A stretch of 64,000 bases of DNA from Chitinimonas arctica (lineage in GTDB: Bacteria > Pseudomonadota > Gammaproteobacteria > Burkholderiales > Chitinimonadaceae), in contig NZ_CP041730.1 of assembly GCF_007431345.1 (NCBI RefSeq), positions 2,666,001 to 2,730,000 of the forward strand. The letters run 5' to 3'. Numbering within the stretch: position 1 is the stretch's first letter; the number at the start of each line of letters is the position of its first letter. The notes beneath the pieces were generated by a model. It ran no database searches. It had not been told where the DNA came from and was given only the letters and a program-made list of their open reading frames with translations. Shown piece by piece: positions 17,222 to 26,754 of this stretch. A program made the position numbers and the translations under genes.

Positions 17222-19588
17222 TTAACACCCGCAATCTGGACTGCCGCTCGCCATGCTTGCCGCGCCCGCACCTGCCCCGCCCGCCATGCCCCAATAAATA
17301 TTTGGGACTCGATCTAGCTGCTGTAGCCACGGGCTCCATTTTGCACCCCAGGCCAGATGTTCCCCTTTAATCTTCCCAAACGCATAGGGATCATGTTTGA
17401 AATGGCGGATTCTACTGACGTAGTTTCCGTTCAATATGGTTCCCTCCGCCCAGCCAGCCAATTTGTCGAGCGTTGGCTTGTAGCTAGGACTCTTTGGGTT
17501 AAAGAATCGAGCAGGGGCCCAATGAGAAAACACTCGTCCAGCGCCCCTGGTGCCTGCGGCCCTAGCGCCAGCGGCACCGCCAATAACGGTTGCAGCTGCA
17601 ACGCCGGCAACCTGCCCGCCTGTATACGCGGACCCACACTTTTCAACGTACTGATTTGTTTCATTAAAGTCTCGGAGTTTACTGGTAAGTCCGAAGCTGA
17701 CAGTGTCACCAAAACCGACCACGGCGGTTGCGGTGTCATAAGCCGCATCGCTAAGATCGTATAGTCCGTATGGATCAAGGCCCAGAAGTGGATTGTTATC
17801 AACATAGGCGTAGGGGTTGAGTCCGCCTTGAAGGCCAATCGGATCAAACTGCGCGTAACGGCCTTGTGCAGGATCGTAATCGCGATGGAAATTGTAGTAC
17901 AACCCCGTTTCCTTGTCGTAATACTGCCCCGGGAAACGCGGATTGTAGGCATAAGCCCCGCCCGTTCCCTCCGGATCCTCATTCGGCGGTGTGTTGCCAA
18001 ACGGCTCGCCCTGCCACGCCCAGATCGGCCGCTTGGTGGCGTCGGTGATCAGACGTGCCGTGCCCAAGTGGTCGGTATGGATATAGCGGACCGCACCGAA
18101 GTCGATGACGGCGATGGGTGTGTCATCAAGGTACACGTACTCCCGCTTGGTATTGCCCAGCTGGTCGCTTTCGGCGATCAGATGGCCCTGCATATCGTAG
18201 TGGTAGACCGTGGTCTGGCCTTGGTAGGTCTTGATGATACGTTGACCGAGGGCGTTCACGACGTATTGCGCGCCAGCGGCGGCGATCAGCCGACCACGGG
18301 CGTTGTAGGTGTAGTTTTGCTTGGTGTCGCTGGTACGGCTGCCATTGGCGTCATATCCATAGACGCTGCTTTGCGGGCCGTCGCTGGCGGTCAAGCGGTT
18401 GCTGGTCGTCTCGACGCGTTGGACGAAGGTTTTGCCCTTGACGATCAGTTCGGTACGGTTGCTGCTGTTGTCGTACTTGTAGGTCTGGTTGTTGGTGCCG
18501 TCCTGCCAGCTGCTCAGGCGGTCGTAGCCGTCGTAACCGTACTGAGCTTGCTGGCCGGCTGGCAGGCCGAGCTTCTGTAGCATGCGCTCCCACCAACCAC
18601 CGCTGATCTTTTGGGTCTTGATGCGGCCAGCGGTGTCATAGCCCAGGATAACGGTGCTGTCGCCCAGGCTGAATTGATCGAGTCGGCCATCGAGGTCGTA
18701 GTGACTTGTGCGGAGTTCGCCATTGCCGTAAGTCCAGTTCTGCGCTGCGCCGAAGGGGCGATAGCTGATGTCCTTGGCCAATACGGCGGTAGGCGCGGAG
18801 GCATTGGCTTGGGTCAGGATCTGGTTGACCTGGCCGGCGGCATTGAAGTTGTAGGTGATGGTGCGGCCACTGGGGTAGACCCGCTGCTTGAGTCGGCCGG
18901 CGCTGTCGTAGTTTTCGCGGGTGATGTATTGCTTGCCGGCAATCGTGCGCCACTCGCCCATGGGACGGCCGAGGTCGTCGTAGGGAATGCTGATCTGATC
19001 GCCTTGCGAGTCGGTGATCAGCTGTAACTTGCCAGCCCGTGTGCCTGTGGTGCCGTAGCCGAAGGTGATGTTGCTCTGGTCGGCGTAGGTGAGCTTGTCC
19101 AGCCGGCCGGCTAGGTCGTAGTGGTACTTGGTGGTTTGACGCTTGGCATCAGTTACGGTGTCGGTACCGCCCTTGCCATCGGGGACCGTCGTGGTGATGC
19201 CGCTGTCTGGGCTGGTCTGGACCAGGACCTCGTCGAAGCCGTTATAGGTATAGGTGGTGACCAAGCCGCGCGGGTCGGTGTACTTGGTCAGGCGGTTGCG
19301 GCCGTCGTAGTCGAAGCGCTGGATACGGGTCACGCCGTTGGCCGTGTCGGTCCGCGTGGTCATACGCTTGAGCGCATCGTAATCGAAGACGCTGAGGCGG
19401 CCCAGGTCGTCGGTGCGGGTCTTGACCTTGCCACCGGGGGTATAGGTGTATTCGGTCCAGCCGCCGTCGTTGCGGATTTCCTTGGCGAGATTGCCGTGCA
19501 AGTCGAATTCGCGCTTGATCGTCTGGACGGTAGCGGCGGACAGCGGCTGGCTGATGGCCAGGGCGGCGAGAGTGCAAAGAATGTATTT
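17222..19588 (-). CDS. secreted RHS-repeat protein with C-terminal polymorphic toxin domain
   Basis: A 788-residue protein. A Sec signal peptide (MKYILCTLAALAISQPLSAA) leads into about 20 YD/RHS repeats (LTKYTDPRGLVTTYTYNG, YDLAGRLDKLTYAD and similar) and the RHS core that closes the shell (TDHLGTARLITD, YYNFHRDYDPAQGRYAQFDP, NPYAYVDNNPL). After DPYGLYD (residue 611) comes a variable 177-residue tail with a glycine/alanine-rich stretch and a domain around FSHWAPARFFNPKSPSYKPTL to WSPWLQQLDRVPNIYWG. The tail matches no toxin family that I know. There is no PAAR or VgrG domain, so type VI loading is unlikely. ATG 19588 gives the signal peptide a proper start. Confidence 0.85.
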   Translation of the reverse strand, partial: KYILCTLAALAISQPLSAATVQTIKREFDLHGNLAKEIRNDGGWTEYTYTPGGKVKTRTDDLGRLSVFDYDALKRMTTRTDTANGVTRIQRFDYDGRNRLTKYTDPRGLVTTYTYNGFDEVLVQTSPDSGITTTVPDGKGGTDTVTDAKRQTTKYHYDLAGRLDKLTYADQSNITFGYGTTGTRAGKLQLITDSQGDQISIPYDDLGRPMGEWRTIAGKQYITRENYDSAGRLKQRVYPSGRTITYNFNAAGQVNQILTQANASAPTAVLAKDISYRPFGAAQNWTYGNGELRTSHYDLDGRLDQFSLGDSTVILGYDTAGRIKTQKISGGWWERMLQKLGLPAGQQAQYGYDGYDRLSSWQDGTNNQTYKYDNSSNRTELIVKGKTFVQRVETTSNRLTASDGPQSSVYGYDANGSRTSDTKQNYTYNARGRLIAAAGAQYVVNALGQRIIKTYQGQTTVYHYDMQGHLIAESDQLGNTKREYVYLDDTPIAVIDFGAVRYIHTDHLGTARLITDATKRPIWAWQGEPFGNTPPNEDPEGTGGAYAYNPRFPGQYYDKETGLYYNFHRDYDPAQGRYAQFDPIGLQGGLNPYAYVDNNPLLGLDPYGLYDLSDAAYDTATAVVGFGDTVSFGLTSKLRDFNETNQYVEKCGSAYTGGQVAGVAAATVIGGAAGARAAGTRGAGRVFSHWAPARFFNPKSPSYKPTLDKLAGWAEGTILNGNYVSRIRHFKHDPYAFGKIKGEHLAWGAKWSPWLQQLDRVPNIYWGMAGGAGAGAASMASGSPDCGC

Positions 19589-19974
19589 CATCAGGCTTAG
19601 CTTGCGAGACAGGCGGTGGGACGGGACAACTAGGCCACCTAGGTGAGGCCAACACACACGGCTCCGGGTGAGACGGGGGCGGCGCGAGGCTGAATAGCGA
19701 GCAAAGAATGTAAATGATCAAGGATGAGGTGGGCAAGCGATTTATTGCGCCGCAACATGGCAGCAATACCGTCTGCCAACACGACGTTGGCACCGAACTT
19801 TGGCGGTTCGAAGAACCAGGCTTTTATGGTGGTATCGCGCAGCGATCTACGCCGATGCAAGATGCTGCTTCCAGTGATCCGGGAAGCAGCAATCTGGGTC
19901 ACTCTGTCTCAGACTTTAATGTCATGCCTCCGACACTAATGCCGAAGAACATCCTCACAATCGCGTATCGCCCC
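19589..19974. other. intergenic region between glmS and the RHS gene
   Basis: These 386 bases lie just past the glmS stop codon, the neighbourhood used by Tn7 elements elsewhere, but I see no Tn7 ends or tns genes. Weak open frames exist on both strands (for example 19639-19902 on the minus strand) with no recognisable protein. The RHS promoter is presumably here. Confidence 0.4.
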
Positions 19975-21798
19975 TCACTCCACCGTCACCGACTTCGCCA
20001 AATTCCTAGGCTTATCCACATCCGTCCCCCGCGCCAGCGCCGTGTGATAAGCCAGCAGCTGCACCGGAATAGCATGCACGATCGGACTGAGCACGCCGAC
20101 GTTGCGCGGTGTGCGAATCACATGCACCCCATCCGACTCCCCAAAATGGCTATCCAGGTCAGCGAAGACAAACAGCTCCCCGCCACGCGCACGCACTTCC
20201 TGCATATTAGACTTCACTTTTTCCAATAGCGCATCGTTGGGGGCGATCACCACCACCGGCATGGCTTCGTCCACCAGGGCCAGCGGGCCGTGCTTCAGTT
20301 CGCCGGCGGCGTAGGCTTCGGCATGGATATAGGTGATCTCCTTGAGCTTGAGCGCACCTTCCATGGCGATGGGGTAGTGCACGCCACGGCCCAGGTAGAG
20401 GGCGTGTTGCTTGGATGTGAAGCGGTCGGCCCAGGGCTTGATCTGCGGTTCCAGGTTGAGGGCGTGCTGCACGCTGCCCGGGAGTTGGCGCAGGGCATCC
20501 AGGTAGTGCTGTTCGCTGTTGCCGTCCAGCCGGCCTTGCACCTTGGCCAAGGTGGTGGCGAGGGTGAACAGGGCGACCAGTTGGGTGGTGAAGGCCTTGG
20601 TCGATGCCACGCCGATTTCGGCGCCGGCGCGGGTGTAGAACACCAGCTTGCTGGCGCGCGGGATGGCGGATTCGCGCACATTGCAGATCGACAGGCTCAA
20701 GCCGTGCCCCAGCGACTGGGCATACTTGAGCGCTTCCATGGTGTCCAGGGTCTCGCCCGACTGGGAAATGGTGACCACCAGGTAGCGTGGATTGGCGACC
20801 GCGCTGCGGTAGCGGTACTCGCTGGCGATTTCTACCGTGCAGGGGAGCTTGGCAATGCTTTCTATCCAGTACTTGGCGACCGAGCCGGCATAGAAGCTGG
20901 TGCCGCATGCCAGGATCTGTACACCTTCCACCTGGCGCAGCAGCTCGCCGTCCTCATCGCCGAACAGGCTGGCGGCAAAGCCGGTATCCAGGACCTGTTC
21001 GATGGTATCGGCCAGCGCTTTGGGCTGCTCGTGGATTTCCTTCTGCATGAAGTGCTGGTACGGGCCCAGTTCCAGCGAGGCCAGCGAGACCTCGGAGACG
21101 CGTACCGGCCGTTCCACGGCGGTGCCGGACTTGTCGAAGATGCGGACTTCGTCCACGCCCAGCGTGGCGACATCGCCTTCTTCCAGGAAGATGACGCGGC
21201 GGGTGGCGGCCAAGACGGCCGAGACATCCGAAGCGATGAAGTTCTCGCCTTCGCCCAGGCCGATCAGCAGCGGGCAACCCATGCGGGCGCAGACCAGTTG
21301 ACCGGGCAGGTTGCGGGCAATCACGCCGATGGCGTAGGCGCCATGCAGCTCCTGTACGGCGAGTTGCACCGCCTTGAGTAGATCGCCACTGCCCTTGAGA
21401 TGATGTTCGATCAGGTGGGCGATGACTTCGGTATCGGTCTGCGATTCGAATACATAGCCCAGGGCTTTGAGCTTTTGGCGCTGCTCATCGTGGTTTTCGA
21501 TGATGCCATTGTGTACCACCGCCACGCTGGTCGAGATATGGGGGTGGGCATTCGGTTCGGTGACACCGCCATGGGTGGCCCAACGGGTGTGGCCTATGCC
21601 CAGGGTGCCGTGCAGTTGTTCCGCCTGGGCGGCGCTTTCCATCTCCGCGACGCGGCCGACCCGGCGTACCCGGCTGATGGCGCCGTCGGCCAGCATGGCC
21701 ACGCCGGACGAATCGTAGCCACGGTATTCCAGCCGCTTCAGACCATCGATCAGATGGGCTACAACATCACGCTGCGCAATTGCGCCGACAATGCCGCA
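19975..21798 (-). CDS. glmS: glutamine--fructose-6-phosphate aminotransferase
   Basis: A 607-residue enzyme that makes glucosamine-6-phosphate from fructose-6-phosphate and glutamine, the entry to peptidoglycan and LPS amino sugars. The start is ATG 21798 because the mature enzyme begins with catalytic Cys2 (MCGIVGAIAQRDV); the longer frame would bury it. The class II glutaminase domain (RWATHGGV, NGIIENH) is followed by two SIS domains (GTSFYAG; SQSGETLDTMEAL) and the invariant C-terminal KSVTVE. It lies downstream of glmU on the same strand with a hairpin between them. Confidence 0.97.
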   Translation of the reverse strand, partial: CGIVGAIAQRDVVAHLIDGLKRLEYRGYDSSGVAMLADGAISRVRRVGRVAEMESAAQAEQLHGTLGIGHTRWATHGGVTEPNAHPHISTSVAVVHNGIIENHDEQRQKLKALGYVFESQTDTEVIAHLIEHHLKGSGDLLKAVQLAVQELHGAYAIGVIARNLPGQLVCARMGCPLLIGLGEGENFIASDVSAVLAATRRVIFLEEGDVATLGVDEVRIFDKSGTAVERPVRVSEVSLASLELGPYQHFMQKEIHEQPKALADTIEQVLDTGFAASLFGDEDGELLRQVEGVQILACGTSFYAGSVAKYWIESIAKLPCTVEIASEYRYRSAVANPRYLVVTISQSGETLDTMEALKYAQSLGHGLSLSICNVRESAIPRASKLVFYTRAGAEIGVASTKAFTTQLVALFTLATTLAKVQGRLDGNSEQHYLDALRQLPGSVQHALNLEPQIKPWADRFTSKQHALYLGRGVHYPIAMEGALKLKEITYIHAEAYAAGELKHGPLALVDEAMPVVVIAPNDALLEKVKSNMQEVRARGGELFVFADLDSHFGESDGVHVIRTPRNVGVLSPIVHAIPVQLLAYHTALARGTDVDKPRNLAKSVTVE

Positions 21799-21916
21799 CA
21801 TGGGTAAGCTCCGTTGGTTCAGTTTCGGCAAGTCTAGGCAAAAGTTCGCATGCCGGGAGTATGTTTACGTCATCAGTGAAATTTTTATTTATATGACATA
21901 AGCATAAAACGGTTCA

Positions 21917-21957
21917 CCGAACAGGGAAGGCCGGGATATTCCGGCTTCCCTGTTCGG
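21917..21957. terminator. strong hairpin between glmU and glmS
   Basis: CCGAACAGGGAAG-GCCGG pairs with CCGGCTTCCCTGTTCGG with one bulged base, giving a 17-bp stem 3 bases after the glmU stop. A short T-run (TTTTA) follows about 9 bases beyond the stem in the glmU direction. It could terminate or attenuate read-through into glmS. Confidence 0.6.
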
Positions 21958-21960
21958 CGT

Positions 21961-23331
21961 TTACGACTTTTGCTTGGTGGGTCGGCGCCAGCCGTCGAGC
22001 GACTTTTGCCCGCGTGCCCGGCAGATGGTGAGGGCGTCGGCAGGTGCATCGAGGGTGATGGTCGAGCCTGCGGCGATATAGGCACGGTCGCCGATCCGCA
22101 ACGGGGCGACCAGTTGGGTGTCGGTACCGATAAAGGCGTCGTCACCGATGGTGGTGACGAACTTGTTGGCGCCGTCGTAGTTGCAGGTGATGACACCGGC
22201 CGAGATATTCACCCGCTCGCCGATCACGGCGTCGCCCAGGTAGGCGAGATGACCGGCTTTGCTGCCATTGCCCAGGCGGGCTTTCTTCAGTTCGACAAAG
22301 TTGCCGATATGCACGTTTTCGCCCAGGACCGAGTCCGGGCGGATGCGGGCAAAGGGGCCGACGTCCGAGCCGGCGCCCACGGTGCTGTCTTCGATAACGG
22401 TGTTGGCTTTGATGATGACGTTGTCGCCCAGTACGGCGTTTTTCAGGAATACGTTCGGACCCAGCTTGACACCGCTGCCCAGCGTGTTGTGACCTTCCAG
22501 GACCACATTGACGTCGATTTCAACATCCTGGCCATGTTCCAGCGTACCGCGGAGGTCGAAGCGGGCGGGGTCGAGCAGGGTGACGCCGGCTGCCATCAGC
22601 CTATCGGCTTGGCGACGCTGGTAAGCGCGTTCCAAGTCGGCCAATTGGCGCTTGTCGTTCACGCCGGCTGCTTCCTGGGCGTCCTCCACCGTCACGGTGC
22701 CGACCGGTACACCGTCGGCGACAGCCATGCCGATCACATCGGTCAGGTAGTACTCGCCTTGAGCATTGGCGTTCTTCAGGCGCGGCAGCCAATCGCGTAG
22801 GCGGGCCAGCGGCGCGGCGATAAAGCCGGTGTTGATCTCGGTGATGGCGAGTTGCGCCTTGTCGGCATCTTTTTGCTCGACGATGCTCAGCACCTGGCCC
22901 GCCGCATCGCGCACGATGCGGCCATAGCCGCTGGGGTTGGCCAGCACGGCGGTCAGCACGGCCAGTTTGTCTTGGCCGGCTTCGTCGAGCAGCGCTTGCA
23001 GGGTGGCGGGCGTGATCAGCGGACAATCGCCGTACAGGATCAGCGCGGTGCCATCGACACAATGCGGCAGCGCCTGCGCGACCGCATGGCCGGTTCCCAA
23101 CTGTTCGGCCTGGTGTGCCCATTGCACGTCGGCCTGCCCGGCGAAAGCGGCTTGCACCTGCTCGCCACCATGACCGTAGACCACGACCAGCCGTTCGGCA
23201 TGCAGGGCGCGACCGGCAGTCAGCACATGGGCCAGCATGGGTTGCCTGGCCAATGGCTGCAGGACCTTGGGCAGCCGGGAGTTCATACGCTTGCCTTGTC
23301 CGGCGGCGAGGATGATGACGTTGAGTGGCAT
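21961..23331 (-). CDS. glmU: bifunctional N-acetylglucosamine-1-phosphate uridyltransferase / glucosamine-1-phosphate acetyltransferase
   Basis: A 456-residue enzyme making UDP-GlcNAc. The N-terminal pyrophosphorylase has the nucleotide motif LAAGQGKRM and GDCPLI; residues from about 250 form a left-handed beta-helix of hexapeptide repeats (GVKLGPNVFLKNAVLGDNVI) with the acetyltransferase residues in KKARLGNGSKAGHLAYLGDA and YDGANK. Length is normal. With glmS it supplies cell-wall amino sugars, and the pair sits downstream of the ATP synthase operon as in many betaproteobacteria. Confidence 0.97.
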   Translation of the reverse strand: MPLNVIILAAGQGKRMNSRLPKVLQPLARQPMLAHVLTAGRALHAERLVVVYGHGGEQVQAAFAGQADVQWAHQAEQLGTGHAVAQALPHCVDGTALILYGDCPLITPATLQALLDEAGQDKLAVLTAVLANPSGYGRIVRDAAGQVLSIVEQKDADKAQLAITEINTGFIAAPLARLRDWLPRLKNANAQGEYYLTDVIGMAVADGVPVGTVTVEDAQEAAGVNDKRQLADLERAYQRRQADRLMAAGVTLLDPARFDLRGTLEHGQDVEIDVNVVLEGHNTLGSGVKLGPNVFLKNAVLGDNVIIKANTVIEDSTVGAGSDVGPFARIRPDSVLGENVHIGNFVELKKARLGNGSKAGHLAYLGDAVIGERVNISAGVITCNYDGANKFVTTIGDDAFIGTDTQLVAPLRIGDRAYIAAGSTITLDAPADALTICRARGQKSLDGWRRPTKQKS

Positions 23332-23383
23332 GGTTTCGGGCGAGTAGGAATGGGCAGATGGCGATTATAGCCGCCGCCGTGAC

Positions 23384-24001
23384 TCAGGCTTTGGTATCGA
23401 CCGTGCAGTTCAAGACCTGTCCGTCAGCCCCGCTACTGGCGGACAGGACGCCCAACTTGGTATTGCGGCCGTAGGTCTGCTTGTCCTTGCCCATTTGCAG
23501 GGATGCCGCCTTCTTCAGCTTGGCGAGGGTCACATTGCTGAAATAGCCGCGGTAGCGATGTTCAAAGCCATCACGGAACAGGGCGACCCGGCGCGTCTCG
23601 TAACCAAACAGTTTAATGGGGGCGGGCAGGGTGAACGGGCTGCCGTCGCGGGGCCAGCCGTAACTATCGAGCACGGTCTCGATCTGGTCGAAGCGCTTGC
23701 TGATCGATTTGCAGGACAAGGCTTGCTCCAGCGCGGCTTTTACATTTGCCGGCAGGGCTGGGTTTGCGCCGGTTGGCGTCGAAGCCAGCGAGCGCGATGG
23801 CTGTTTACCGGCGTCCTGTTTGGCGGGCTGTACGACGGTTGCAGGCTTGGCTGTAGCGGGTGCTTCGCCCGATGTGCCGCTTAGCCGGGCCGTGCCGTCG
23901 GTGGGGCCGGTCGCGCAAGCGGTAAGGATCAAGGTCGCGGCAAGAAAGCCGCCGCTTAGGGTGAAAGGCAATGCCACGTGACAACGGGTGCTTTGGGTCA
24001 T
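23384..24001 (-). CDS. hypothetical lipoprotein
   Basis: A 205-residue protein with a lipobox (LILTAC, lipidated Cys about residue 29), a low-complexity Ala/Pro/Lys linker to about residue 85, and a folded C-terminal half containing LEQALSCKSISKRFDQIETVL and FGYETRRVALFRDGFEHRYRGYF. Two cysteines (CKS and the late LNCTV) could form a disulfide. I do not recognise the family. It is transcribed in the same direction as glmU, 52 bases upstream. Confidence 0.75.
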   Translation of the reverse strand: MTQSTRCHVALPFTLSGGFLAATLILTACATGPTDGTARLSGTSGEAPATAKPATVVQPAKQDAGKQPSRSLASTPTGANPALPANVKAALEQALSCKSISKRFDQIETVLDSYGWPRDGSPFTLPAPIKLFGYETRRVALFRDGFEHRYRGYFSNVTLAKLKKAASLQMGKDKQTYGRNTKLGVLSASSGADGQVLNCTVDTKA

Positions 24002-24379
24002 ATTTCCTCCTCTGGACGGCCTACTCCCTGGACTAGATTGCCGGGTGGAGCCGTGTATGACTTATATGCCATGCGGAGGAGTCGGGGCAATGTCCTTAGT
24101 TGCCATCGGTGCGGATCGTCGTTTGCTGGAACGCTTTTGCTAATGCGCAAGCATCGGTAAATGCGCCCCACCCTTTATATCCTCTGCGGCCTACATACAG
24201 CTCAGCGCAAAAAAGCTAGGGTGCCGGCTCCCTGCCGGCTTTGATCGGTGGGCGCCATCCGATGCCGTCCAATCGGTCATGGCGCTGAGGCTGGTTTGAA
24301 GTCGTACGGTTTGTCCATTTACAGCAACACTGCTCAGGTTTGCCGCAGCGGTTGGCTATTCGTCCCACAGGAGCTTCCC
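24002..24379. other. intergenic region between two divergent lipoprotein genes
   Basis: No credible gene is seen. A small hairpin GCCGGC-tccct-GCCGGC followed by TTT lies at 24223-24242. The rest presumably holds the divergent promoters of the two lipoprotein genes; no clear box stands out. Confidence 0.4.
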
Positions 24380-26506
24380 TTGTCTTACCCTCGTACTCCC
24401 AAGCTGGTAATCAGCGCTCTCGCGCTGATCTTGCCCTGTCTCTTACTTAGCGCCTGTGGAGGGGGAGGTGGGGATGGAGGCGGCTCCGACGGCAATACCC
24501 CACAGCCCCAGCCCCAGCCTCCAACCGCCGGGATAACGCTGCTGGCGGGTAATATCGGCGGTTCGGGCAACCTCGATGGCGAGGGGACGGACGCACGCTT
24601 CAATGGGCCGCGTGGCATTGCCGTCGATAAGCAGGGCAATGTCTATATTGCGGACCGCGCAAATTTCGTGATTCGCAAAATCACTGCCGCCGGCACGGTC
24701 AGTACGCTTGCGGGCACGAAGGGCGCATTGGGTAGCCCCGGTGACTTCGGCATCAACGACCTCAACGGCATGGCGGTAGATAGCGCAGGCAATATTTATG
24801 TCGCCATCAACCAGGTTATCCGCAAGATCACGCCACAGGGCGCGGTCAGCACGCTAGCTGGCGAAGCCGGCGTCGCCGGCCATAACGATGGCGTTGGTAC
24901 CAGGGCTCACTTCGATCGGCCTTCCAGCATCGCCATTGATGCCAGCGACAATATCTACGTAGCGGACAACAGCAACCATACGGTTCGCAAGATCAGCCCG
25001 GATGGCACGGTCAGCACGCTGGCCGGTTTGCCCGACACGGCAGGCTATACCGATGGCATTGGCATGGCCGCACGCTTTTTCGAGCCGAATGCATTGGCAT
25101 TTGACCGAAACGGTGTGCTGTTCGTGGTTTGCGGCGATGGCAGCATCCGCAAGATCACCGCAGGTGGGGTAGTCAGCACCGTGGTCGGCCGGAATCCGGC
25201 ATACGACGCCGTTCCCGCTGTGCATCGTAGCTTGGTGGTCGATGCAGACGGTAATTTCCTGCTGACAAGGGATACGGAGAACCGTATCCAAAAGATCACG
25301 CCAGCCGGAGCAACCAGCATCTTTGCGGGTGGGCAAAGCGACAATGCGGGTGGGCGTGCCGATGGCCATGCCGACCAAGCGCGCTTTAGCACCCCACAAG
25401 GACTTGCGATCGATGGGGCCGGTAACTTGCTGGTCGTCGATTTTGGAAACCATACCGTGCGCAAGATCACCCCGCAGTTGGTGGTCAGTACCTGGGCCGG
25501 CATGGCCAGGCAGAGTGGCGGTGCCGACGGGAACGGCGCTGCCGCGCGGTTCAATCGTCCAGCTGCATTGATGAGCGATGCCGACCGCAATATCTATGTC
25601 GCTGAGATCCGCGATTCGACCATCCGCAAGATCAGCCGCAGCGGCGATGTCACCACCTTCGCCGGTGTAGCCGGCAGCGAAGGCGCTACCGACGGTCAAG
25701 GCTCGGCTGCCCGCTTCAAGCGTCCCTACGATATCGACATCGATGCGACAGGCAATCTCTATGTGGCGGACAGCGGGAACGCCGCCATACGCAAGATCTC
25801 TCCCGGTGGCTTGGTCAGCACCGTGTTCGTCTCGACGCTCGCACCTAAGGGGAATGGCCCTACACCCGAGAATACCTATCATGGTCCTGGTGGGTTAGAG
25901 GTGGACAGTGTCGGCAATATCTATTTCGCCGATTACTACCATGCCGAGGTGAATACGTCCTCCGCGCTGATCCGCAAGATTGCCCCATCGGGCAACGTCA
26001 CCACCGTGGCGGGCCGGCAAGGTGGCTATGGCAACGTTGATGGCATCGGTTCCGCCGCTACCTTTCGCGTGCCGGGTGAAATGGTTTCCGACCAGGCTGG
26101 TAACCTGTACGTCCTTGATGAATACAACGGCAATATTCGTAAGATCAGCTCGACTGGTGTGGTCAGCACGCTGGCCGGCAATACGGGTGAGCAGGGTATC
26201 CCCCTCGACACGCTGCCGCCTGGCAGTGAGGATGGTATCGGCAGCCAAGCCGGTTTCAATTTTCCTTCATCCATAACCATGGACGAGACCGGCAATCTGT
26301 ATGTGGCCGACGCCGGCAACCACGTGATCCGCAAAATCACGCCTTCCGGTGTGGTCAGTACCGTTGCCGGAACACCCGGCCAACGCGGGAATCGGATTGG
26401 TCCCTTGCCGGGCAAACTGGATAGCCCGATCGGTATCCACTATCTGGGCGAACGACGTTTCGCCGTCAGTAGCGGTGCAGCGATCCTGATCCTGACTTTG
26501 CCGTAA
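24380..26506 (+). CDS. NHL-repeat beta-propeller lipoprotein
   Basis: A 708-residue lipoprotein. I use TTG 24380, since AGGAG lies 6 bases upstream and the resulting N-terminus (LSYPRTPKLVISALALILPCLLLSAC) is a proper lipoprotein signal with lipobox LSAC followed by a run of glycines; the upstream part of the frame looks non-coding. Eleven NHL-type units of the form DxxGNLYVADxxNHxIRKI, each followed by GxVSTLAG, span almost the whole protein, enough for about two six-bladed propellers. Such proteins act in binding or scaffolding at the cell surface; the partner is unknown. Confidence 0.8.
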   Translation: MSYPRTPKLVISALALILPCLLLSACGGGGGDGGGSDGNTPQPQPQPPTAGITLLAGNIGGSGNLDGEGTDARFNGPRGIAVDKQGNVYIADRANFVIRKITAAGTVSTLAGTKGALGSPGDFGINDLNGMAVDSAGNIYVAINQVIRKITPQGAVSTLAGEAGVAGHNDGVGTRAHFDRPSSIAIDASDNIYVADNSNHTVRKISPDGTVSTLAGLPDTAGYTDGIGMAARFFEPNALAFDRNGVLFVVCGDGSIRKITAGGVVSTVVGRNPAYDAVPAVHRSLVVDADGNFLLTRDTENRIQKITPAGATSIFAGGQSDNAGGRADGHADQARFSTPQGLAIDGAGNLLVVDFGNHTVRKITPQLVVSTWAGMARQSGGADGNGAAARFNRPAALMSDADRNIYVAEIRDSTIRKISRSGDVTTFAGVAGSEGATDGQGSAARFKRPYDIDIDATGNLYVADSGNAAIRKISPGGLVSTVFVSTLAPKGNGPTPENTYHGPGGLEVDSVGNIYFADYYHAEVNTSSALIRKIAPSGNVTTVAGRQGGYGNVDGIGSAATFRVPGEMVSDQAGNLYVLDEYNGNIRKISSTGVVSTLAGNTGEQGIPLDTLPPGSEDGIGSQAGFNFPSSITMDETGNLYVADAGNHVIRKITPSGVVSTVAGTPGQRGNRIGPLPGKLDSPIGIHYLGERRFAVSSGAAILILTLP

Positions 26507-26584
26507 TCCTTCCCACCTGCGTAGCGCGGCGGCCGAGGCTCAGCCATGGCCGTCGGCGCCGCGCGGGTCCAGCGGACTGAGGAC

Positions 26585-26622
26585 AAAAAAACAGGGCAAC
26601 CTCGCGGCTGCCCTGTTTTTTT
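26585..26622. terminator. bidirectional rho-independent terminator (left copy)
   Basis: ACAGGGCA pairs with TGCCCTGT; seven A precede and seven T follow, so it can stop transcription from both sides. It probably ends the NHL lipoprotein transcript and was the original atp operon terminator. Confidence 0.8.
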
Positions 26623-26754
26623 CCGTACATCGAGGCCTAGATCAGCCGCGCTTCTTCAGCTTCTGGATTGCCGCCAGTTGGGCAATGGCTTCGGCCAATT
26701 CGGCTTGCGCCTTGGCGTAGTCCATGGCGCCGGAGCGGTTGGCCAGGGCTTCTT
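26586..26754. repeat. left copy of a 169-bp perfect direct repeat (atpC tail plus terminator)
   Basis: Every base of 26586-26754 matches 29032-29200 in the same orientation. The repeat contains the hairpin terminator (ACAGGGCA/TGCCCTGT with A and T tracts) and the last 113 bases of atpC including its stop codon. Immediately outside the repeat the two copies diverge completely. The pair bounds a cassette of 2277 bases. Confidence 0.95.
26642..26754 (-). pseudogene. atpC 3' fragment left by insertion or duplication
   Basis: The minus strand encodes the last 37 residues of the ATP synthase epsilon subunit (EALANRSGAMDYAKAQAE to KLKKRG) with its stop codon, identical to the intact gene at 29088. 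There is no start codon or promoter. This is the remnant expected when an element integrates at the 3' end of a gene and restores an intact copy on its far side. Confidence 0.9.

Noticed and set aside
19589..19974. Tn7-like insertion downstream of glmS
   Set aside because: No transposon ends or tns-type genes are present; the RHS locus is simply located there.
20010..20022. DnaA-box-like TTATCCACA
   Set aside because: A single copy inside glmS coding sequence with no cluster or AT-rich unwinding region nearby; not evidence for an origin.
19639..20229. Open frames on both strands between the RHS gene and glmS
   Set aside because: One overlaps glmS coding sequence and neither resembles a protein family, so I left them out.
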